Shown: piece after piece, positions 27,511 through 38,666 of the stretch
Position numbering within the stretch: the first letter of the stretch is position 1
How the letters are laid out: every line of letters starts with the position of its first letter
Source of the DNA: an uncultured cyanobacterium
GTDB lineage: Bacteria; Cyanobacteriota; Cyanobacteriia; Thermosynechococcales; Thermosynechococcaceae
Reading direction: 5' to 3'
DNA length: 48,122 bases
NCBI GenBank assembly: GCA_937951315.1
Contig: CALFCG010000140.1
Span: 1-48,122 of the forward strand
Program-made: the position numbers and the translations under genes
The notes under the pieces: model-generated
What the model saw: the letters and a program-made list of their open reading frames with translations, nothing else
The model's database searches: none
What the model was told of the DNA's origin: nothing

Positions 27511-28510
27511 AGGTCACTTGATTTAACAACCAATACTTATCAACACCTTTAAAGAAGCTAGGAATGAGGTAACACCAGACGGTGCATCCATCACATACCG
27601 ATAGTTTGCCCTGTGACTGCCGATATTCTTCTACTGTCTCAGAGCCTCGATAGAGATCATAGAGACGCCCTTCAATGGGCAGTCCTTGCTGGGCAAAATG
27701 GTAGCAAGGCAACAGCAGTTCATCATTGGGAGAAATCGCAATCACAGCATCAACCGCTTTGCATCGGGGATGATTGATGTCGTTACCCCCGTCTCGGATA
27801 AACTCTAGTGCGGCCTTGTTATATCCTAACCGAGGGTAACGACGACCACTGTTTTCAATCGCTGCAACGATTTCAGGCGTCGGGTTCTTTTTATCATTGT
27901 AGTTGCTATGCGCTGTAAAGGCTGGGTTAAGCCACACCCTTACCCCTAACTGCTGGGCCAAGTCAGCAATCTCATGCAAGCGCATGTAGTTCTGTGCTGT
28001 CACCGTATGGTTGAGTACCGGATATTCCCCAAGCCTCAGCGCAATCTCCACCGACTCAACCAGAGTTTCAAAAATTTGAACCCCCCTCGACTGATCGTGC
28101 GTTTCAGCATTTGCGCCGTCTAAAGAGAAATTGAGAAAATCAACCAACCCCCTCATCTCCTCTGCTTTTTGTGGGTAGAGGATTGTGTTCGTGGTCATAC
28201 TGGTATAGAAACCCAGTGCCTTAGCCCGTTGATAAATCTCTGCGACGTCAGAACGGAGAAGGGGCTCTCCACCCGTAAAATCGATGTATTTGACTCCCAA
28301 TCGCTTCAAATCATTGAGATTATGGGTAATCGTCTCTAGACTGGCTTCTTTTCCAGGATCAAGTGACCAAATATCGCAAAAATGGCAGCGAGCATTACAG
28401 CGGTAAGTCAGGTAGTAGTTTGCGACTAATGGTGCCATCGTACTTAAATCACTGTCATAGATGGGACAAAAGCTACCGCCTCGAAACTGAGGCTTGTGGG
28501 CAACCAACAA
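27464..28510 (-). CDS. Radical SAM protein with SPASM-like C-terminal Cys cluster
   Basis: YLTYRCNARCHFCDIW, YIDFTGGEPLL, CDGCTVWC at the C-terminus. Confidence 0.88.
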   Translation of the reverse strand: MLVAHKPQFRGGSFCPIYDSDLSTMAPLVANYYLTYRCNARCHFCDIWSLDPGKEASLETITHNLNDLKRLGVKYIDFTGGEPLLRSDVAEIYQRAKALGFYTSMTTNTILYPQKAEEMRGLVDFLNFSLDGANAETHDQSRGVQIFETLVESVEIALRLGEYPVLNHTVTAQNYMRLHEIADLAQQLGVRVWLNPAFTAHSNYNDKKNPTPEIVAAIENSGRRYPRLGYNKAALEFIRDGGNDINHPRCKAVDAVIAISPNDELLLPCYHFAQQGLPIEGRLYDLYRGSETVEEYRQSQGKLSVCDGCTVWCYLIPSFFKGVDKYWLLNQVTYAGEFLARKRFLQLA

Positions 28511-28749
28511 ATCTTACCTTGAGGATGGAGTGAATCCCTACCGCTGCCCTTATCACCTATACCATAAAGTTAAGTTAAGTACTCTGCGTAATCTTAATTC
28601 TCAATAGAGAGAGCCGATCAGATTATTCTCTACACAGGCAAAAAATATAGGGTTTAAATTTGAAGGAGAAGGCAAGAATGAAGGGTCGTTTGCCCATACT
28701 GCTTATATAGAGATTTTTGCCACGCATCATCTGTAAGGACCAGTAATCT

Positions 28750-29130
28750 ATGACTGCTGTGATCGAAACAATTCAACCCGCTCCACCGAGAGATGTGAAT
28801 GTATATCTTCCCTACTATCAAGGAGGAAAACGAGATCTTCTACCTCTGGCTATTTCACTCTACCAACAAGGGAATCTAGAGGGGCACCGGGGCATTGAAG
28901 GCGGGAATAATATTCCTTTCGTTTCTACCTGGAATGTTTCTAGCCTTCCAGCAGACCTAACACGCTGTCGCATGCAATTTGAGAGCGACTCTGATTTGAG
29001 CTACGAATTGACCATCACAAATTTTGAATTTATTGGCTTCTTGATCGAGTTGATCACAAACTATCGACGCGCGAAAGTTGCCGACTTCCCTAAGACCTTT
29101 TATCGTAAGCTTTTAAAGCTAGAAGACTGA
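28750..29130 (+). CDS. EbsA-like type IV pilus biogenesis protein
   Basis: VNVYLPYYQGGKRDLLPLAISLYQQGNLEGHRGIEGGNNIPFVSTWNVSSLPADLTRCRMQFESD, resembling cyanobacterial EbsA. Confidence 0.6.
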   Translation: MTAVIETIQPAPPRDVNVYLPYYQGGKRDLLPLAISLYQQGNLEGHRGIEGGNNIPFVSTWNVSSLPADLTRCRMQFESDSDLSYELTITNFEFIGFLIELITNYRRAKVADFPKTFYRKLLKLED

Positions 29131-29145
29131 GTTTAGCTCATCCAC

Positions 29146-30240
29146 TTGAGAAGGAATATCGCTGTGAAGCATCTGCTGATTGGCTCATTGGAAGCATATA
29201 GCGGCAAGTCAGCTACGATTTTGGGGTTGGCACAGCAGCTACTCTCTAGAGACTTACAGATTGCCTACGGCAAGCCTTTGAGTACCTTTACAGCTCCCGC
29301 CTCTCCTGACATTGTGGATGAGGATATCCAGTTTCTCAAGAACACACTGGGCTTAGCCGATGCCCAACTTCGTCCCACCATTCTCTGGCTTGATACTCTC
29401 CACCTCCTCCAGCGAATGCAGAATGCTGATCAAATCAATTATCGGCAACAACTCAATCAATACAGCCAGAGAAATGATAGCGATCTCGTTATTTTAGAAG
29501 GCCCCAGCACCTTGCATGAAGGTCAGCTTTTTGACTTATCTCTGGCTCAAATGGCTAATTCTGTGGATGCCGAGATTGTCTTGGTTGTTCGTGGCCATTC
29601 TCCTAAACTAGTAGATGCACTAGTAGATGCCAAACGCTGTTTAGGAGACCGCTTACTGGGGGTCTTGATCAACGATATTCCTGAGGCTCAATTTGACACC
29701 TTTACTCAGCAGGTGAAGCCGTTTTTAGAAGCTCAGCACATTGCAGTTTTTGGACTCATGCCCTACAGCTCTCTTTTACGGAGCGTGAGTGTCAAAGAGT
29801 TAGTGGAACAGCTGCAAGCAGAGGTGCTTTGTGGTGGAGACCGCCTGGGCCTAATGGTTGAACAACTGACAATTGGGGCAATGAATGTGAATTCGGCCCT
29901 TAAGTACTTTCATAAAGCGATCAATATGGCGGTGGTGACCGGGAGCGATCGCACCGATCTCCAGCTTGCGGCTTTAGAAGCATCCACCCAATGTCTTATT
30001 TTAACGGGACGATTTGCTCCCAACACGATTGTTCTCAATCGTGCCGAGGATCTAGAGATACCGGTTTTGCTAGTGGATTCAGATACCTTAACAACCGTGG
30101 AGGTCGTGGATCGAGCCTTCGGCCAAGTGAGACTGCACGAAGCCGTCAAGGTTGACTACATCGAGCAATTATTTAAAGAACATTTCGATCTCGATCGACT
30201 GCTCACGCGATTAGGGCTTGCACCCGCGCTGTCGGCGTGA
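29146..30240 (+). CDS. Phosphotransacetylase-family protein (AAA_26 P-loop plus DRTGG domain)
   Basis: GSLEAYSGKSATILGLAQQL P-loop region, BioD-like N-terminus, DRTGG-like VVTGSDRTDLQLAALE. Confidence 0.82.
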   Translation: MRRNIAVKHLLIGSLEAYSGKSATILGLAQQLLSRDLQIAYGKPLSTFTAPASPDIVDEDIQFLKNTLGLADAQLRPTILWLDTLHLLQRMQNADQINYRQQLNQYSQRNDSDLVILEGPSTLHEGQLFDLSLAQMANSVDAEIVLVVRGHSPKLVDALVDAKRCLGDRLLGVLINDIPEAQFDTFTQQVKPFLEAQHIAVFGLMPYSSLLRSVSVKELVEQLQAEVLCGGDRLGLMVEQLTIGAMNVNSALKYFHKAINMAVVTGSDRTDLQLAALEASTQCLILTGRFAPNTIVLNRAEDLEIPVLLVDSDTLTTVEVVDRAFGQVRLHEAVKVDYIEQLFKEHFDLDRLLTRLGLAPALSA

Positions 30241-30467
30241 AGAAACAAAAATTTCCTCACCTCTTGGGCTCTAAATGGACCGCAAGAGAGAAGACGTTCG
30301 GCTGGAGACACTTTCAGGTGGTTAACCGCAAGAATGAAGGCAAGTTGGTCTTTGCAGAACTTGTATCAGCTTGTGATCCCAGTGTTCGCTTTTGGACCAG
30401 TACAAAGTCCTTGAGCGATCGCGATCTCTGGCAACCGGGCTGGAAAACCCTAGAAGAGCAAGCTTAA
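30237..30467 (+). CDS. TIGR02450 family Trp-rich protein
   Basis: LLGSKWTAREKTFGWRHFQVVNRK...FWTSTKSLSDRDLWQPGW; GTG start with 4-nt overlap. Confidence 0.85.
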   Translation: MKKQKFPHLLGSKWTAREKTFGWRHFQVVNRKNEGKLVFAELVSACDPSVRFWTSTKSLSDRDLWQPGWKTLEEQA

Positions 30468-30823
30468 CCCCCGCTAATTTTAACGGGGTATCCCAGTTTC
30501 TTCAGGACTTCGACAAGTTTGGGAGCGTGATCTCCTTGAATTTCAATGGTTTGGTCTTTAACAGTGCCACCGCTACCACATTGACTCTTCAGTTTTTTAG
30601 CTAGCTCGGTCAACTTTGTCGTTGAATGCTGAAAGCCACTTATAACCGTTACCGTTTTACCTTTACGCCCCTTCCGAGACGCCTGTATCGTCAGTTTTTG
30701 TTCTGAAGCTGGCGGGTCGGGCCGAGACAGCGGATTTGCTTCAGCACTACCAAACTCACTGTAGACGGCGCGGTCATTAGCAGATTTCTGTTTTGAACGT
30801 TTCATAGCACACGCTAGATACAC
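30464..30823 (-). CDS. SUI1/YciH family translation factor
   Basis: GRKGKTVTVISGFQHSTTKLTELAKKLKSQCGSGGTVKDQTIEIQGDHAPKLVEVLKKLGY. Confidence 0.92.
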   Translation of the reverse strand: MYLACAMKRSKQKSANDRAVYSEFGSAEANPLSRPDPPASEQKLTIQASRKGRKGKTVTVISGFQHSTTKLTELAKKLKSQCGSGGTVKDQTIEIQGDHAPKLVEVLKKLGYPVKISGG

Positions 30824-30897
30824 TTCCGGGCAGCGGTCGTGCCGAGAGGGATTTGAGATAAGATCGGGGCCTGACCGTTTACCGTATCACCAATACC

Positions 30898-32301
30898 ATG
30901 AGCCAAGGCACACTGTTTGATAAAGTCTGGGATTTACACACGGTGGGGGTTTTACCCTCCGGTCAAACTCAACTATTTATTGGTTTGCACTTGATTCATG
31001 AGGTAACGAGTCCCCAAGCGTTTGCCATGCTCAAGGAGCGAGGACTCAAAGTCCTCTACCCACAGCGTACGATCGCAACGGTCGATCATATTGTCCCCAC
31101 CGAGAACCAAGCTCGGCCCTTTGTCGATGTGCTAGCCGAAGAGATGATGCAGGCATTGGAACAAAGCTGTCAAGAACACAACATTACATTCCACAATATT
31201 GGGTCGGGCAACCAGGGCATTGTCCATGTCATTGCTCCGGAGCAAGGCCTAACCCAGCCCGGCATGACCATTGCCTGCGGCGATAGTCATACATCGACAC
31301 ATGGTGCTTTCGGTGCGATCGCATTTGGGATTGGTACCAGTCAGGTCCGCGACGTCTTAGCCTCCCAGACCTTGGCACTGGCTAAATTAAAAGTGCGCCG
31401 GGTCGAGGTCAACGGTCCTCTCAAGCCGGGTGTATACGCCAAAGATGTCATTCTCCATATCATTCGTAAGCTAGGCGTTAAGGGCGGCGTAGGCTATGCC
31501 TACGAATTTGCAGGGACCACCTTTGAACAAATGAACATGGAAGAACGGATGACCGTTTGCAATATGTCCATTGAAGGGGGAGCCCGATGCGGCTATGTGA
31601 ACCCGGATCAAGTAACGTTTGATTATATACAAGGTAGAGACTTTGCCCCCAAGGAAGCGGCTTGGGAGGAGGCTGTTGCATGGTGGACCCATCTCCAGAG
31701 CGATCAGAATGCTGTATACGACGATGTTGTGGTCTTTGACGCCGCAGATATTGCCCCCACAGTCACCTGGGGTATCACTCCAGGACAAGGCATCGCCGTC
31801 GATGAAGCTGTACCACCCCCCGAAACAATGCCAGAATCAGAGCGCGTCATCGCATCTGAGGCGTATAAATATATGGAACTCGAACCCGGTGCGCCGATAC
31901 AAGGTACAAAAGTAGACGTTTGCTTTATTGGCAGCTGCACCAATGGGCGGCTGAGCGATCTACAAGAAGTCGCTCACTTTGCCCAAGGTAAGCATGTGGC
32001 GAAGGGCGTCAAGGCGTTTGTCGTACCAGGTTCTGAGCGGGTCAAGCAGCAAGCCGAAGCGGAAGGGTTAGACAAGGTTTTCGAGGAGGCTGGATTTGAA
32101 TGGCGGGAAGCCGGTTGCTCCATGTGTCTAGCCATGAATCCGGATAAACTCCAAGGCAATCAGTTGAGCGCTTCATCGTCCAATCGCAACTTTAAAGGGC
32201 GGCAAGGCTCCTCTTCAGGGCGAACATTACTCATGAGTCCGGTGATGGTAGCCGCAGCAGCCGTAACGGGTGAAGTCACGGATGTGCGCAGCCTCATCTA
32301 G
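30898..32301 (+). CDS. leuC: 3-isopropylmalate dehydratase large subunit
   Basis: [61 protein letters not shown]. Confidence 0.97.
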   Translation: MSQGTLFDKVWDLHTVGVLPSGQTQLFIGLHLIHEVTSPQAFAMLKERGLKVLYPQRTIATVDHIVPTENQARPFVDVLAEEMMQALEQSCQEHNITFHNIGSGNQGIVHVIAPEQGLTQPGMTIACGDSHTSTHGAFGAIAFGIGTSQVRDVLASQTLALAKLKVRRVEVNGPLKPGVYAKDVILHIIRKLGVKGGVGYAYEFAGTTFEQMNMEERMTVCNMSIEGGARCGYVNPDQVTFDYIQGRDFAPKEAAWEEAVAWWTHLQSDQNAVYDDVVVFDAADIAPTVTWGITPGQGIAVDEAVPPPETMPESERVIASEAYKYMELEPGAPIQGTKVDVCFIGSCTNGRLSDLQEVAHFAQGKHVAKGVKAFVVPGSERVKQQAEAEGLDKVFEEAGFEWREAGCSMCLAMNPDKLQGNQLSASSSNRNFKGRQGSSSGRTLLMSPVMVAAAAVTGEVTDVRSLI

Positions 32302-32386
32302 ACATGTTATCCACCAAATATTCCCTTTCGGGCTCTTCATCTGCCAATAAGTTGCGAGCTTTCAAGGGAATATCAGTATAGAACCA

Positions 32387-33361
32387 ATGATCAAACCCCA
32401 GTATTCCTTCATTATTCCGATATTTAATGAAGAAGAGACCATTCCTGAACTATATAAACGGGTGAGTGCCGTTATGAATCAGATGGAGGAGGCGGTGGAG
32501 CTGATTCTAGTCAATGATGGCAGCAATGATCGGTCTTTAGAACAAATTCGGACTCTCCGGCAGCAGGATACACGGGTTTGCTATGTGAGCTTAGCGCGGA
32601 ATTTCGGCCATCAGATAGCAGTAACAGCCGGGCTCAATTTCGTTCGAGGCCAGGTTGCGGTAATCCTTGATGCAGATTTGCAAGATCCACCGGAATTAAT
32701 TCCTGAAATGTTAGGTCTATGGCGACAGGGGTATCAGGTGGTCTATGCGCAGCGTTCAAAGCGGCGTCATGCAAGCTGGATCAAAAGACTGACAGCCTTC
32801 AGCTTTTATCGACTCCTGCAAAGATTATCAGATGTCAAAATCCCCAGTGACACCGGTGACTTTTGTTTGCTAGACCGTCAGGTTGTTGACCTGCTCAACG
32901 CAATGCCTGAAAGGAATCGCTATATTCGAGGCCTCAGATCATGGGTCGGGTTCCGTCAAACCGCCATTCGCTTTGAGAGGGACCCCCGCTTTGCGGGTCA
33001 GGTGAAGTATACGTTTCGCAAATCCTTCGCCTTGGCCATCAACAGCATTCTTTCCTTTTCACAGGTCCCCCTAAGATTGGCGACCTATTTAGGCTTAGTA
33101 TCAGCTGGCTTTGCCCTGATCATGATGTTACTGGTGCTCTATTGGAGATTATTTAGCCTCTCCCCACAACTTGTAGGCTTCAGCATTATCACCATTGCCC
33201 AATTTTTTCTGGGGGCTGTCCAGCTGATCTGTATTGGCATTTTAGGAGAATATATTGGGCGCATCTACGAGGAAGTTAAAGCCCGTCCCCTGTATACAAT
33301 TGGTGAGATTGTCGGCTTCACGCAGACTGAGGATATTGTCATTGAATCCTTGTCCCGCTAG
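32387..33361 (+). CDS. Family 2 glycosyltransferase, GtrB/DPM1-like with C-terminal TM pair
   Basis: [65 protein letters not shown]. Confidence 0.92.
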   Translation: MIKPQYSFIIPIFNEEETIPELYKRVSAVMNQMEEAVELILVNDGSNDRSLEQIRTLRQQDTRVCYVSLARNFGHQIAVTAGLNFVRGQVAVILDADLQDPPELIPEMLGLWRQGYQVVYAQRSKRRHASWIKRLTAFSFYRLLQRLSDVKIPSDTGDFCLLDRQVVDLLNAMPERNRYIRGLRSWVGFRQTAIRFERDPRFAGQVKYTFRKSFALAINSILSFSQVPLRLATYLGLVSAGFALIMMLLVLYWRLFSLSPQLVGFSIITIAQFFLGAVQLICIGILGEYIGRIYEEVKARPLYTIGEIVGFTQTEDIVIESLSR

Positions 33362-33428
33362 GGAAGCAAAATCCCTTCTACTCGGCTCGCAATCACAGAA
33401 CAGGAACTCAGCAGACGATAGAAGCACG

Positions 33429-34520
33429 TCAGGTCGCCGGTAGGAAATAGAAAGAAAGACCTAGAACAAGGTAAGCAGCAAGGAGCAAAATCCCCTCCAA
33501 CCAGTTCGATTTACCATCTGAGCTAATGGAGTTAGCGATCAAAACCGCTACCACAACCGCAACAAGCTCAAACGGATTGAAGTCTAAATCCATCGGCTGT
33601 CCTAAAAACCAGCCTGCAATCACAAGAACCGGCGCCACAAATAGGGCAATTTGCAAACTCGAACCGACTGCCACAGAGACAGAAAGATCCATCTTGTCCT
33701 TCATCGCCACGGTCACGGCAGTGGTATGTTCTGCCGCATTGCCAATAATTGGCAGCAAAATCACCCCCGTAAACAGCGGCGTTAACCCCAAGGTTTCCGT
33801 CGCCACTTCTAAGCTACCCACCAATAGTTCAGACTCTACGGCCACAGCCAAGGTCGCAGCTAGTAGGACACCCACCCATAGCTTCAAATTAGGAGTGTCA
33901 TGTTCTGCTTCTTCCGCTTCCTTTTCACCTGTCCCAGCAACACCCACATCATAGAGATAGGCATGGGTCTTCATGGAAAACAGGAGCGTCAGGCCATACA
34001 CCAGCATTAAGATCAGGGCGACGCCTATCGATAGTTTCTCAATTTCATTGAAGCCTAGACCGCGATCGGAGGAGAACTGAATCGCGGTGGGTAGCAAAAT
34101 TGCGATTACAGCTAAATTCATCGAGGAAGCATTAACGCGAGCCACAACTGGCTGAAACTCTTGCTCTTTATGACGCAGCCCCCCCAACAGCATAGAGAGC
34201 CCCATGACCAATAAAAGATTGCCAATAATCGATCCAGTAATACTCGCTTTGACCACCTCCACAAGTCCAGCACGGAGAGCAATTAAGGCAATGATCAGTT
34301 CCGTCGCATTGCCAAAGGTAGCATTGAGCAGTCCACCAGCAGAGGGTCCCACCACAACAGCGATTTCTTCGGTCGCCGCCCCCATCCACGAGGCGAGGGG
34401 CACGATCGCCAGAGCTGACAGGATAAAGACCACCAAGGATCCCCAATGCAGTAAATGGGCAGCAATAGAAATGGGGATAAAGACAAGCAGAACAAGGAAG
34501 ATACGATCTTTTAAGGTCAC
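33429..34520 (-). CDS. cax: Calcium/proton exchanger (CaCA family, Cax)
   Basis: Repeated GNATELIIALIAL and GNAAEHTTAVTVAMKDKMDLSVSVAVGSS. Confidence 0.92.
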   Translation of the reverse strand: MTLKDRIFLVLLVFIPISIAAHLLHWGSLVVFILSALAIVPLASWMGAATEEIAVVVGPSAGGLLNATFGNATELIIALIALRAGLVEVVKASITGSIIGNLLLVMGLSMLLGGLRHKEQEFQPVVARVNASSMNLAVIAILLPTAIQFSSDRGLGFNEIEKLSIGVALILMLVYGLTLLFSMKTHAYLYDVGVAGTGEKEAEEAEHDTPNLKLWVGVLLAATLAVAVESELLVGSLEVATETLGLTPLFTGVILLPIIGNAAEHTTAVTVAMKDKMDLSVSVAVGSSLQIALFVAPVLVIAGWFLGQPMDLDFNPFELVAVVVAVLIANSISSDGKSNWLEGILLLAAYLVLGLSFYFLPAT

Positions 34521-34876
34521 AGATTCATCCTAGATAGCGGCAGTCAAACAGTTGAATTTCAAGAGCTCCCCAATTTTGGGGGATTAAGAGAACGAGTGCA
34601 ACAACCTTGATCCATACACTGCTCAGAGCAGGGAAGCACTACAGGAAGACGTTCACATAATGCCCATTTATCACCGATGCACATCATTTTTGCCGCCCAT
34701 TCCTTTGGGAAATCTTAAGTTCTGAGCTGGGATCAACATTTTTGAGCGGGGATCGCTTAGCTTGGGCCAAGATATTTGTCCCCCCCTGGACGCGTTCTCT
34801 ATCCAAGTGTCCTGAGATATCCCCCTGTAGAAGATCCTAACGCTTGCAATAAATACACAATTGCTTCGAGTTTAGA

Positions 34877-37639
34877 GTGTCCTCTACCTCGAACTGTTCT
34901 AATTTGGTGACCTCTCTCATGCAGACTCATTCTGATCACATGCAAACGCTACAGCCTGATCATGTTGTTGAACCTGCCACACAACCTTTCGATCATTCGT
35001 CGGACACATTAGCTGTATCGCCTCAGGCAGCGCAGGACTTGGGTGTTTACATCACAGTTCATGGCCATTTTTACCAGCCGCCTCGCGAGAATCCCTATTT
35101 GGGAATCATTGAAGGCCAATCCAGTGCCGCCCCCTTCCGAAACTGGAATGAGCGGATTCATCACGAATGCTACCGTCCCAATGCCTTTGCTCGGATTTGC
35201 AATGACCTGGGTGAGGTCGTAGATATCGTCAATAATTTTGAGTATCTCAGCTTCAACATCGGTCCCACGTTAATGAGCTGGCTAGAGCATTATGATGCCG
35301 AAGTCTATCAGCGAATTTTGGATGCGGACCGCAACAGCTGCGAACGTCTGAATGGGCATGGAAATGCCATCGCTCAGGTTTACAACCATATTATTTTGCC
35401 ATTGGCCAATGAACGGGACAAAGTCACCCAAATCCGCTGGGGCAAGGCAGACTTTCAAGCCCGATTTGGTCGAGAGCCAGAGGGCATGTGGCTTGCTGAA
35501 GCCGCCGTTGACTATCCTACGTTGGAGGCCCTGATTCAGGAGGGAATCCGCTTCATAATTTTGGCCCCCTCCCAAGCTGAAAAATGTCGTCCGTTGATCT
35601 CTGAGGATCAAGCATCCAATCACGCGCCTTCTGAGCATCCCTGGAATGCGGTCGGGGGTGGTCAAATCGATCCAGTCCGTCCCTATCGCTGCTTTATACC
35701 GGGTGGAGACCGCAACCGCGACTATATAGATATCTTTTTCTATGACGGTCCCATCTCAGCAGATATTGGCTTTGACGATGTACTCAGTACGTCGGGCCAC
35801 TTCACAGGACGACTCGCCCAGGCAGTGCGCAAACACCATAACGAGGCTCAGATCATTTCGGTCGCCACCGATGGAGAAACCTTTGGCCATCACAAATCAG
35901 ATACCGAAAAAGCCCTTGCCTATGCATTGACCACAACCTTTCCAGAGCAGGGCTGGACGGTGACCAATTATGCACATTATCTCAGCCTGCATCCCCCCAC
36001 ATGGGAAGTGGAACTCAAGTCAGAAACAGCCTGGAGCTGTTCCCACGGTGTCGGTCGCTGGCAGGATGACTGCGGCTGCGGCGGTGAAGGCAGTCTATGG
36101 CATCAAAAGTGGCGACGTCCGCTGCGTGATGCTCTCAACTGGCTCCGAGATCAGCTCAGCGAAGTCTATGTTGACTTGGGAGAAAAACTCCTGCGCGATC
36201 CGTGGCAAGCCCGAGACCAGTATATTCAAATCTTAGGTCAGCCACCCCTTACAACCCTCTGGGATCAGGGAGTGGGCGATGATCGCATCACTGAGTTTTT
36301 ACAGCGCCAACAGCAGCATCCGTTGACAGCCGAGGAGAAGATCGACACGCTCCGATTGCTGGAAATGCAGCGCCATACGCTATTGATGTATACAAGTTGT
36401 GGCTGGTTTTTCGCGGAATTGTCACGCCCCGAAGGCGTCCAAATTTTGCGATATGCAGCTCGTGCCATTGCCCTAGCCGCCGAGGTAACGGGAGTGGATT
36501 TAGAGTCAGAATTTATGCAGCGCTTGGCTTTAGCACCCAGCAATGTCGCGGCGTTTCAAAATGGAGCGGGGGTGTACGAGCAACTGGTGAAGCCCTCTCA
36601 GGTGAGTCTCAAGCAAGTGGCAGCTCACTATGCCATGAATTCACTTTTCAATACATACCCAGATCAGGACCGGATTTATTGCTATCAAGTCCAGAAGCTG
36701 GACTATCAACTGCAACATATAGGCTCTCTCACCTTGGCTGTGGGACAGCTCTGCCTAACCTCTGAAGTGACATATGAATCAGAGCAGTTGGTTTTTGGCG
36801 TTTTGCATCTCGGGGGATGGGACTTCCACTGCGGGGTACAGCCGTTCGCAGGACGCAAACAATACACCGAGGTCAAGGAACAGTTATTGGATGGGCTCCA
36901 TCAGGGGGTGGCTCCCGTGGTATTGGCCCTGGATAGAGTCTTTGGTTCTCATCACTTTGGTCTCCAGGATCTGTTTCCTGATGAGCGCCAACGGATGATG
37001 GAGTTGCTGACTCAAAGCACCCTGAATCGATTAGATCAGCTTTATTCCCAGGTCTATCGGGATAACTATGGGGTCTTAATGGCTTTTCAGCAAGATAATT
37101 TAGCCGTGCCGCAACCGCTTTTAATGGCGGCACAGGTGGCCCTTAGTCATCGTGCAATGCATGCCCTCAGAGGGCTCGAGCAGGATTTGAGCAGTATGGC
37201 CGCGGACGAGAAGTTGGGAAGCCGGTACTTTGTAGAAGTGGATGCGATCGCAACTGAGACTCAGCACCTCGGCTGTACATTAACACTCGAAGGGGCCGAA
37301 AAATCCCTAGCAGATCTAACGCTTCGACTCCTGTGGCAGCTTCTACAGGATGCAGATTTAAATCACTTACAGGTCCGACTCCAGCACCTCGATCAGCTAC
37401 TAGCCGTGGGACCAAAACTGGGTTTAACGCTCGACCTCAATCCAGCACAGGAACTCTATTTCCACCATTTGCAAACACAACTCATCTCTCAGTGTCAATA
37501 TTATGCTGAGGCAGACCTAGAAGCAGTCGCAGAAGAAGAACAAGCTAGGATACCCAAAGCGCAACTTCGTCAGCTCCTCAAGCTGGGCAAGACGTTATCG
37601 GTTGCGGTCGATCCTTTTGTATCTTTGCTATCGGAGTGA
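34877..37639 (+). CDS. DUF3536/GH57-like glycoside hydrolase
   Basis: VHGHFYQPPRENPYLGIIEGQSSAAPFRNWNERI, ATDGETFGHH, SCSHGVGRWQDDCGC; GTG start. Confidence 0.88.
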   Translation: MSSTSNCSNLVTSLMQTHSDHMQTLQPDHVVEPATQPFDHSSDTLAVSPQAAQDLGVYITVHGHFYQPPRENPYLGIIEGQSSAAPFRNWNERIHHECYRPNAFARICNDLGEVVDIVNNFEYLSFNIGPTLMSWLEHYDAEVYQRILDADRNSCERLNGHGNAIAQVYNHIILPLANERDKVTQIRWGKADFQARFGREPEGMWLAEAAVDYPTLEALIQEGIRFIILAPSQAEKCRPLISEDQASNHAPSEHPWNAVGGGQIDPVRPYRCFIPGGDRNRDYIDIFFYDGPISADIGFDDVLSTSGHFTGRLAQAVRKHHNEAQIISVATDGETFGHHKSDTEKALAYALTTTFPEQGWTVTNYAHYLSLHPPTWEVELKSETAWSCSHGVGRWQDDCGCGGEGSLWHQKWRRPLRDALNWLRDQLSEVYVDLGEKLLRDPWQARDQYIQILGQPPLTTLWDQGVGDDRITEFLQRQQQHPLTAEEKIDTLRLLEMQRHTLLMYTSCGWFFAELSRPEGVQILRYAARAIALAAEVTGVDLESEFMQRLALAPSNVAAFQNGAGVYEQLVKPSQVSLKQVAAHYAMNSLFNTYPDQDRIYCYQVQKLDYQLQHIGSLTLAVGQLCLTSEVTYESEQLVFGVLHLGGWDFHCGVQPFAGRKQYTEVKEQLLDGLHQGVAPVVLALDRVFGSHHFGLQDLFPDERQRMMELLTQSTLNRLDQLYSQVYRDNYGVLMAFQQDNLAVPQPLLMAAQVALSHRAMHALRGLEQDLSSMAADEKLGSRYFVEVDAIATETQHLGCTLTLEGAEKSLADLTLRLLWQLLQDADLNHLQVRLQHLDQLLAVGPKLGLTLDLNPAQELYFHHLQTQLISQCQYYAEADLEAVAEEEQARIPKAQLRQLLKLGKTLSVAVDPFVSLLSE

Positions 37640-38430
37640 TCTCGGCTCTACTTTCAACGAAGGCCCTGCTGCTACTCCTTCCTGGCTTAGCAGCAGGGCT
37701 TTTAGCAGGTGTCCTAGGCATCGGTGGCGGCGTACTACTGGTGCCACTATTGGTGAGCTTTGGCTATCCACCAGTCATGGCAGTGGGAACCAGCACATTA
37801 GCCATTGTGATCATTGCCTTCGGCGGCACATTACAAAATCTGCGGTCGGGTCATCTACGCCTCCCCTCTATTTTGGCATTGGGTCTACCCTCAATCCTTA
37901 CGGCACAACTGGGGGTATTCTTCGCCAGCCAAGTTTGGCAACCGGTCTTGCTCGCCTCCTTTGGCTTCTTACTCTGGCTCACCCTTTATCTGGTTGAACT
38001 GCGAAAGAAACTGGCGCGTTTACCCAACGCCCACCCCAGGCATCACACCGGAAATTTATTACCAGCCCGCATATTCACAGGAGGGGTGGCGGGCTTCCTC
38101 GCCGGTTTTTTTGGCGTGGGTGGAGGCGTCGTTCTGGTACCACTTCAGATTTTGTTACTGGGAGAACCGATTAAGGTCGCGATTCAGACTAGCCTAGGGG
38201 TGATCATGATAACCGCACTCTCGGCGTCAATGGGACATGCGATCGCAAATCATATCCTCTTCACCGAAGGATTATGCTTGGGCCTGGGTGGATTCCTAGG
38301 TGTACAAATCAGCACCCGCTTTTTGCCCAAACTACCCGAACAGCTGATTAGCCTCTTGTTTCGCTCTATGTTGGCCCTTCTATCCATCTATATTTTCTGG
38401 CAAGCCTGGCAATTGGCAAGCACGACCTAA
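37636..38430 (+). CDS. TauE/SafE family sulfite/anion exporter
   Basis: Repeated GVLGIGGGVLLVPLLV and GFFGVGGGVVLVPLQIL; GTG start with 4-nt overlap. Confidence 0.9.
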   Translation: MISALLSTKALLLLLPGLAAGLLAGVLGIGGGVLLVPLLVSFGYPPVMAVGTSTLAIVIIAFGGTLQNLRSGHLRLPSILALGLPSILTAQLGVFFASQVWQPVLLASFGFLLWLTLYLVELRKKLARLPNAHPRHHTGNLLPARIFTGGVAGFLAGFFGVGGGVVLVPLQILLLGEPIKVAIQTSLGVIMITALSASMGHAIANHILFTEGLCLGLGGFLGVQISTRFLPKLPEQLISLLFRSMLALLSIYIFWQAWQLASTT

Positions 38431-38666
38431 AGACCCCGATCAACAATCAATGTCTTGTCCCTATTGGAGCACGAGCACAATTCAGCTTAACGATGAGAAC
38501 AAAAGCTAAAAGCAGCAAGTGATGGAGCAAGACTCATTAAAGAAGAATTAAAGATACAAATCTGTAGGAAAAATGTATTTAATGTAACAACAGCAGAGAT
38601 AGAAGCATGAATGCTCTATGATTTCTGCAATATTCTTCAATCCATAACTATGGAGCTTGTAAATAA

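Noticed and set aside
30898-32301. leuC without an adjacent leuD considered as an oddity
   Set aside because: leuC and leuD are separated in other cyanobacteria, so this is not unusual.
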